Positions 57,715 to 64,000 of a stretch of DNA of 64,000 nt are shown piece after piece; positions within the stretch are counted from its first letter, which is position 1; every line of letters begins with the position of its first letter. The stretch is from Opisthorchis felineus (Eukaryota > Platyhelminthes > Trematoda > Opisthorchiida > Opisthorchiidae), in NCBI GenBank assembly GCA_004794785.1, contig SJOL01008373.1, forward strand, positions 202,605-266,604, read 5' to 3'. The notes below the pieces were generated by a model. That model worked only from the letters and a program-made list of their open reading frames with translations, did no database searches and was not told the origin of the DNA. The translations under genes and the position numbers were made by a program.

Positions 57715-57954
57715 TCATCCACTATTAACTTGAAACAGCCCTCGTAGGCGGACTTGAAATATGTTTGGCTGTTGGCCAGTTTGGCTGGAAACAAATATTG
57801 AATGCGTCTGTCTCAAATTGACAGGCTTAACTGTTGTTGGGATTTCAATTTGCCTGCCTGAATTCTGTCCATTACCAAGCAGTTTACATATTTTCAAGTG
57901 AAATGTAATAACACCGCGGTTAACTGTCATCCGAAAGTTCGTGATACTCCTCAA
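57715..57954 (-). CDS. Possible exon, unknown
   Basis: A minus frame of about 79 codons reads as polar protein with Gln/Asn-rich parts (KLLGNGQNSGRQIEIPTTVK, SSQTGQQPNIFQVRLRGLF). An acceptor may lie at CTTTCGGATGACAG. Its first frame after that AG begins with a stop in the phase needed to follow the 58113-58183 exon, so it is not the next exon of that gene. Confidence 0.2.
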   Translation of the reverse strand: MRSITNFRMTVNRGVITFHLKICKLLGNGQNSGRQIEIPTTVKPVNLRQTHSIFVSSQTGQQPNIFQVRLRGLFQVNSG

Positions 57955-58112
57955 CTAAAAGTACTGGACACGAGAAACCGGCGACGCCAACCGGTTTGTC
58001 AGTGCGGGATTATAACCATAGAATGCTGATGCTGCTTATCGTAGGTTAATTTCAAAACACTGAGAAGACAACTTGTGATGATGGGTACAACTATATGGAA
58101 CTTTTAACTTAC

Positions 58113-58183
58113 CGTAGTCGTATTTCATCCGATCGCCGTGGTATGTATTCCCTAGCCACACAAAACACAGTATCTTCCTCAAG
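58113..58183 (-). CDS. Exon encoding N-terminal half of an SH3 domain
   Basis: Bounded by the acceptor AATGTCGACTACCATTTTCAG and the donor GTAAGT, this 71-nt exon has a frame reading LEEDTVFCVAREYIPRRSDE then IRLR. SH3 domains start in this way: an A-L/R-x-Y-x-P/A-x-x-x-D-E-L-x-L motif, here VAREYIPRRSDEIRL, leading to the KGD turn that would begin the next exon. The exon starts in phase 0, as required to follow exon 61884-62276, and ends with two bases of a codon. A second frame is also open. The rest of the domain (Trp-Trp and ALYDY-end motifs) was not located, so the domain is incomplete in this window. This is one of the better-supported exons. Confidence 0.5.
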
Positions 58184-61100
58184 CTGAAAATGGTAGTCGA
58201 CATTTGGTAATTAAATAACAATTGTCCGATGCAGATAGTTGTCCATAGCAACAGTCAGAATAATGTGAATGGACTTATGAAACAACTTATGAAGAACAAA
58301 AATGAGCTATACTTGGCTTTGTCACCATTCCGTTGACGGATTGCATCAGATGATTCTCTGCGGGTCAGCTGGGGGTTGATAATGCCGGAAAATAGATACG
58401 TGACTTCGAATATGCCTGCAACTTCAGGAGAACTAAGTCACAACTAATCATTCGGTTTGTTGGTTTTTCTGTTCCACCCACACAAATATATTGGACTAGA
58501 ATGTTTCAAACAGCTACCCGCTAATTACGTAGAATATGTAGGTGTGTTAAGTAGAACGCTCAACCAAGAGCGAAAGATAACTGTTTTATATTTTTTGCAT
58601 AGTAGAATGCATGCTACAAATAGAACATAAACATACGAAAACAAGCATGTTTATATTACGTTGTGGGGGTTGCGGGACATGCATTGTTCATATTCACATC
58701 ACTCTCGTTTGAACAGTCGTCCTCTTGTCCTGTCGTAATTATTCTGGTGAGTCCACACCAAAGGGGAGAGGCATTGATCTAGAACTTTACTCTTATTCAG
58801 GCTCATCGGTCGTGCATATCCAATAGCCGTGCCGGGGTTTTAATTCCGGATATCTGGCATGCGAGGCAAGCCTGTTACCACTAATATTATGTACTATTAT
58901 TTATATTACAGTAAATATCACCATGCATGCACTTTATGTTTCACGTCATTTCATTATTATATTGTTATATATAGTAAGGTTCTTCCAATTACTCTGTTAT
59001 TTTGTATCGAATTGTTCCATGGGGCTGTTTAATTCACTTCATTTTATTGAAATATTAAATCGTTTGTTCAATGTCGTCGTTCTAGGAGGAAATGCACTGG
59101 AATTCAGTAAACTCTAGAGGAGAATACATTGCGCTGGCTTGCTGACTTGCTTTTCCCAAGTAACCTCCGCTCGTCAAGAAGGAATGCTATTTCTTTTGGA
59201 TGATATATTACATATTTACATGATATCCAGACCTAAATATGCCATGTTTCCATGTTGGCTGTGCAGGGGTTCTACGAAGAAGCTGAGAGCTGTGGACACT
59301 GGAACTTTTGTTTATTCCAGTTTGATCTTGCTTATAAGACTAACTGCCGGGCGGGCAGCGGGTGATCACAGTACAAGGTGATTTGGAGGCAAAGGCATCC
59401 AGTCTTCTGCAACAGACTTGTGAGAACGTTACAGGTTGTTTTCCAGGAGACCGGTAACACATTAGTTACGAGAACGGTGATATTATCTTTCTTCGGTCAA
59501 GTGCTTTGGCTTAATACTGCACTACCCGATGCCCGATGAATAAAGGTGGCCGCTGAATAATACGATTGGCACATTGTGAAGCTGAATTCCACCAAATAAT
59601 GGCATCGTGCGCGTCTGTATCATCTCGTTTTGACTTAAATCTAATTCTTGCTCCCACTCAACATTGTCCGGAACAGCATCCAAAAATACCAAACAAAGTG
59701 GTAGGTGGTGAGAGCCGGCTGAATTATATCCGAATTCGCAATGAAATTCATCAGAAATGTCTGGGGAGGTTTATGCACATACGCTATTCATCAGGGATTT
59801 CCAAAACTCAAGTTGTTAGGTCGCTTTATAGCGTGCACAGAAATAGTTCGCACTTCTATACAAGTGCTATGTAGTCGGTAAAATAATGGACTGCGTGTGA
59901 AAACGGACACACTTCAGGTGGGGTTTATATACTCAAATTTTGATTTTGGATCGTGGGCAAAGCTCCCAGCGGATGGACAGACCTGGAGACAAGATACAGA
60001 CCTAAGTGTGTTCTACTTCAAAATGCAGCGGTTTTCGAAGCTCAAAAGCAAATGAGTCATTCGACTGGGATTTAAGCAGCAGCAACACAAATAAGAATAT
60101 CGAGTTGTTTAACCTCTGGATGCGTTAGAATGAACCAAGTCGGACTAGCTGGAGCCCGGCTTTCTCGTACCATACAAGTGACAGGGAGTTAGTGGGTAAT
60201 TTGCGGTCATACCATCCTTAAAGTCAAAAAGATGAAAGCTGCTTTTATATCACAAGTGTGTCCATAGAACTCAAAGCGGTTCGTGCTATTGTGCGGGGAA
60301 AGTGCAGCATCATACAAAGGCTTAAAGGAATTGGCGAATGAAACCGATAAATCAATGCTTAGTGTGGTGTTGTTGCTCAATGCAATATCACCATCGTGTG
60401 GCCAAGAAGTCTATGTAATTTAAGCTTACGAACTTATTCCTCTGGGTCTAAATAGAATAAACATCCCCAAAATCATTAGCACATCGGGCTGCAGGCAAAC
60501 CTCTTAGTTAATCGAAGTCTACCAGTCATCCAACCACTGTTAACGAAAGAATCCACATTGAGTGGCACCCAACTGTATATCCTTTCGTTTTTATTTATGC
60601 GATGTAACGTTACTGAGGTATGCATGTCTGTGAGCGCTCTACGCTGTCACTGTTTTAAATGCTCCCTCTTCTTTGCTGTACTTGGATTGTAATGCATTTT
60701 TGATTTTCTGGCAATGACGACTGGTCCTGCAGAAATGCTGTAAAGTTTTTGTACATTTGTTCTTACGCAGGTAAAGATCACAGTAGTCAGGTCAAACAAC
60801 AACATTTTAGCTGCGGAAAAATGGATTGCCTCCCCGTTTTCCCCTTTTATCTTTGCGATCTTTATCCCAAAATTGGACCATTGGCCAGCATTTCTTCAGA
60901 CCGTCGAATTCTAAACAGTCTTATATCATAAAGCTAAACATTTGGCTTAATAAAACTGGAAAATATTTGTCCGGAAAATTTACAAGGGATACATCCCTCT
61001 TTATCAGCACTTGGGACCTAAAATTTGGATAAAACCGTCTACACGCACATCGGTCAGGTACATCTGGAGCAAGATTAACAATTACGGTTACACAAATAAG

Positions 61101-61883
61101 TTGTCTATGATTTGCCATACAATATAAGTTTCATATATCTTTTGTAGTATTATATCATTGGGCTCGTCGCTTGTGGGCTTTAAGTGAGTTTCATCCCATG
61201 CAAATGAGATAACCCTTCTTTGGTTCTTCCGATCTCACCGATGTGAATGCTATCTCATATAGCTGTTGTCTAAAAGGTGCGATTAAGTGTATAAAGAATC
61301 TCCTTTGCTACTAAAAACTGTAGATTAATTGCAAACGTCTAAAAAGACTACAATGCGCCTGATCCTTAACTACTGTATGTTATTTGACCAACTCTGGTGA
61401 AAAACGCTTCATTTGAAAGAAATTCTCTGCGAAGCCTACTAGCGGACACATTCCTTCCACAACTTATTGTGTTCAATACCGTCACAGGGCCTCCATGAAA
61501 TATCTTTCTATCAAAAGTGCTTTCGTTTTGACTTACGGCAAATTCTCCATCCTCAACATCTGCAAACGGATTCAGTATTTTGGAAAAATTGAAATATGCT
61601 TATAACTAAAATGAAGTTTCCGACATTTTGTTGATTACGAAAGTCATGAAAAGTTTATTTAGAACAACTTGGGACTGCGAAATCTTACTGACGCACGTCA
61701 TCTTGGTGCTACGATAGCCACTATTTGGGCACAACAACTTGCTGTTGAGGATCACTAAACATATGTCTCCTAAATTCGTATCAAGAATCGCACGGACCAC
61801 AGGAACTATCTGAAGTTGTTTTTCATTAATTAACGCATAAGTATACTTAATATATCAAGATTGCACTTCAAGTTTTTACTTAC
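58184..61883 (-). other. Intron of the proposed SH3 gene (3.7 kb)
   Basis: If the model is right this is intronic. It also holds a minus-strand stretch at 61374-61560, open from an acceptor TCCGTTTGCAG to TAA, with a GTAAGT after NPFADVEDGEFA. Read through, it gives a plausible tail (FHGGPVTVLNTISCGRNVSA, then RLRREFLSNEAFF). That stretch may be an alternative last exon or a 23-nt micro-exon. Plus frames here (58923-59117, 59139-59381, 59566-59874, 60749-61032) are unsupported. Confidence 0.3.
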
Positions 61884-62276
61884 AACGTTTCCTTGTGGGG
61901 GTATATTTGGTAACCTGTGAGACCGTACAGGCGCTGAAGATGTGTAGCTTGTTGGAGCATCCCCTTGAGACAGTTTTGGAAATTCTGGCAAGGCCTGTTG
62001 CTGAACTAGTCGGTGACAAGACTTAGTAGATGTCATGCCGCTTGCCATGTTCTCCTGCCACTCGTGCGTGTAAAAGGGTGCAGATCGATGCAGTTCCGGA
62101 GGCATACACGACACAATTCTCGGTCGAGAGCAATTTGGAGATATCTGTTGCATAAACCGTACGCTGGGATCTGCAAATGATCGAATTCGGTTACATTGCT
62201 TGTTGGAAGTACGGTTAAAAACACGTTCAATCACCAAAGGTCTATTTGTTATAACATTATTAGCTGATACATCAGA
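61884..62276 (-). CDS. Exon: Ser/Pro-rich linker of SH3 gene model
   Basis: An acceptor CCCCTAAG lies just above 62276 and a consensus donor GTAAGT just below 61884. Between them 393 nt are open, exactly 131 codons, phase 0 to phase 0. The text is typical of a cytosolic disordered linker: basic start (NRPLVIERVFNRTSNKQCNR), then Met/His/Cys-containing middle, then Pro/Ser/Gln-rich end (LPEFPKLSQGDAPTSYTSSA, SHRLPNIPPQGNV). Pro-rich segments next to an SH3 domain suit a signalling adaptor. The acceptor's pyrimidine tract is only fair. Confidence 0.5.
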
Positions 62277-62621
62277 CTTAGGGGATTACACTCAGTAGAA
62301 CCCCCATTCGTTCGTCAGCAGTTTGCATTAGTGAAACTATTTGCAGGGGCTAGTTTCAACAACTGGACTACACGTGATACTGTGTGTAGAGGTGCACTCT
62401 TTCTTCGTTTTCTAAGGTCTTCCGAAATTTTAAGTATTTAGGATATGATTATGAAATCAGAATAACTAATCGAATTACTCCACCGCACTTGAACAGTAGA
62501 GATCAAAACGATCAGAATAACATTTCTGTCCCAAACTTGTGTTCAAGACGGATTATGCATAAACACCTTGCTGGCTTGTCGACAAATTTACATATTCTAA
62601 TAGCCTGCACTGCGTTTAGTT

Positions 62622-62923
62622 TCACAGTACATTTAAGAACCCCTGGATTTGTCGACTGACACTTTCAGCGAGATCCACATTGTCCTCATAATATTTCCGT
62701 AATATATGTTTTATTCGAACTCGCAAAATTGTGTAACCAAATAGAATGAGTGAAAACAATATCACGAGTATGCTTCCATTTCCTACAGCTTTGACTGGAA
62801 CTACCGGGTGACTGCGTATTCCCAAAATCTTCAATAGGTAATTACCATTCTTCGTTCTCTTCAAGTCGCTTGACAACCAAGGTTCGGACTGCTCCCATTG
62901 TATCACTTTTACTTTCTTATCCA
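62622..62923 (-). CDS. Exon: single membrane segment, SH3 gene model
   Basis: It opens after the acceptor GATGATGTTATCCAG and encodes a polar start (VDKKVKVIQWEQSEPWLSSD), a hydrophobic helix (GSILVILFSLILFGYTIL) flanked by basic residues (RVRIKHILRK), then an acidic helix (YYEDNVDLAESVSRQIQGFL). It ends in TGA at 62622-62624. A weak donor GTACTG at 62630 would avoid the stop and join in phase 0 to 62276. Alternatively the gene ends here as a small single-pass membrane protein. The positive-inside pattern suggests that the C-terminal side faces the cytosol. Confidence 0.5.
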
Positions 62924-63196
62924 CTGGATAACATCATCCGAAAAGGCCCCGTTCTCTTTTCTTGAGAAGACCCATTCAGCGTTGAAGCTAATGCATGACT
63001 TCCGCTTGGCTTCATTTTACTGCTAATTAGTTGGTGTCTAACTCAGTGAAGTGTGAAAATGGTTTCTCACTCTAGAGAAATTAAATATTAACTATCCAGT
63101 ATTAAACATACGATGCATGAAACCCTCAGGCTTGCAAACGGAAAAACACAAACAAGCAAATATATGTATCTTCAGGGCTAAACAGGATTGTCTTAC

Positions 63197-63221
63197 CATT
63201 AATCAAGAACATTCTGGTCAT
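63197..63221 (-). CDS. Possible first coding exon, SH3 gene model
   Basis: ATG at 63221 gives MTRMFLIN plus one base before the donor GTAAGA. The leftover G joins the TG at 62923 to make GTG in the frame of the membrane exon, so the phases agree. The exon is tiny and the phase fit has a one-in-three chance of being accidental. Confidence 0.3.
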
Positions 63222-64000
63222 GAATAACTACCAATAATTGAAGCTTTGCAAACATATAATTGTGAAAAAAACAAATGTTTTGAGTTTACTAGCCCTCGGA
63301 GTAAGTCGTTTTACAAATGCGTACATCAGTAAATTAGTCGCGGGTCCACTGACTAGCCATCTGTCCAAAGTACTAAATTTGACCATGTAGATTCAGACCG
63401 TACTGATTGACCCATAAATCATAATGTTGTACAACGTGAACATACCAGAAAAAATATCGGAATCAGAATACATACAACTTCCCGAAGAAGTATGAAAATA
63501 CCTCAAAGTGCGGACTAATTTTATGTGAACAACCGATTTATGTGTTTTGCAGTTTAGTTTGGTATTTTATTTTACGAATCCTATAAGATCGGTACGTTAA
63601 GCAATTGGAAAAGTCAACTAAAGCCCATGAAGCAGTTTCGCGGCTTTTCGCGCCATGTTCTGGAAAGGGAACCATGAAATACACTTTCTAATTTGAACTT
63701 GCTATAGAACCTAATTTTACAGAAGGCCAGCGTCAATGTGTTTCAGACCTTTCACAGCACCTTTATCTGTGCTTCCTAGGTGATATTTACAGAACATGTT
63801 TCGAGCGGGTAGTTCAAAGACATCTTCGTGCAACTAAGTTTAAGTATGTATGTACGCAATGAGGTTAGGAATGTACCAGCTGATTTGGTTGCTCATTAGT
63901 CCTCAGACGTAAACAAGTCATGAGAAATTCGTGGCGAATACTCATTCAGACAAACGCACTACTTCAATAAGAATGGCGTGTGTTTCACCACGAAATGTTT
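63222..64000. other. Unassigned sequence, possible upstream region
   Basis: If the minus-strand model is right, this would hold its promoter and 5' leader. I see no core promoter motif I would defend. No other gene. Confidence 0.35.

Overview
The window looks like AT-rich nuclear DNA of an animal, most probably a trematode flatworm. There are no operons and no long open frames. Coding potential is scattered in short exon-sized pieces, and the recognisable repeats are eukaryotic: a decayed RTE/CR1-type non-LTR retrotransposon whose protein resembles fluke elements as I remember them, tRNA-derived SINE-like pieces and small inverted-repeat elements. The trematode call rests mainly on the retrotransposon fragment and the general texture, and is of moderate confidence.

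Coding content is sparse and hard to prove. The longest uninterrupted frame is about 160 codons, which by my rough estimate is near what chance gives for this length and base composition. The hexamer GTAAGT and its complement also appear about as often as chance predicts. Single exon calls are therefore tentative, and each confidence value reflects that. The best gene model lies on the minus strand at about 58.1-63.2 kb. It has a short ATG exon, a membrane-segment exon, a Ser/Pro-rich exon of 393 nt and a 71-nt exon that reads like the first half of an SH3 domain; most junction phases agree. Weaker minus-strand exon candidates lie at 12.6-22.4 kb. Two short frames with signal-peptide-like starts are at 6.6-6.8 kb (minus) and 30.6-30.8 kb (plus). 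A decayed FHA-domain-like reading frame is at about 1.2 kb.

The clearest structure is repetitive. (1) A small element with 13-14 bp terminal inverted repeats flanked by TA is at 5170-5297, with a degraded relative at 56934-57032. (2) A second TA-flanked hairpin element is at 23344-23436. (3) A diverged pair of about 219-bp arms faces each other at 24656-24874 and 25249-25466. (4) A roughly 100-bp dispersed family occurs at 30275, 35889, 40076 and 55578. (5) A SINE-like pair with a B-box motif is at about 8.0 and 25.7 kb, and a separate tRNA-like SINE is at 2575. (6) A non-LTR retrotransposon relic is at 27.2-27.7 kb.

Most of the remaining sequence is intergenic or intronic DNA in which I see nothing I can name. 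No rRNA, intact tRNA, CRISPR array, bacterial promoter or phage feature was seen.
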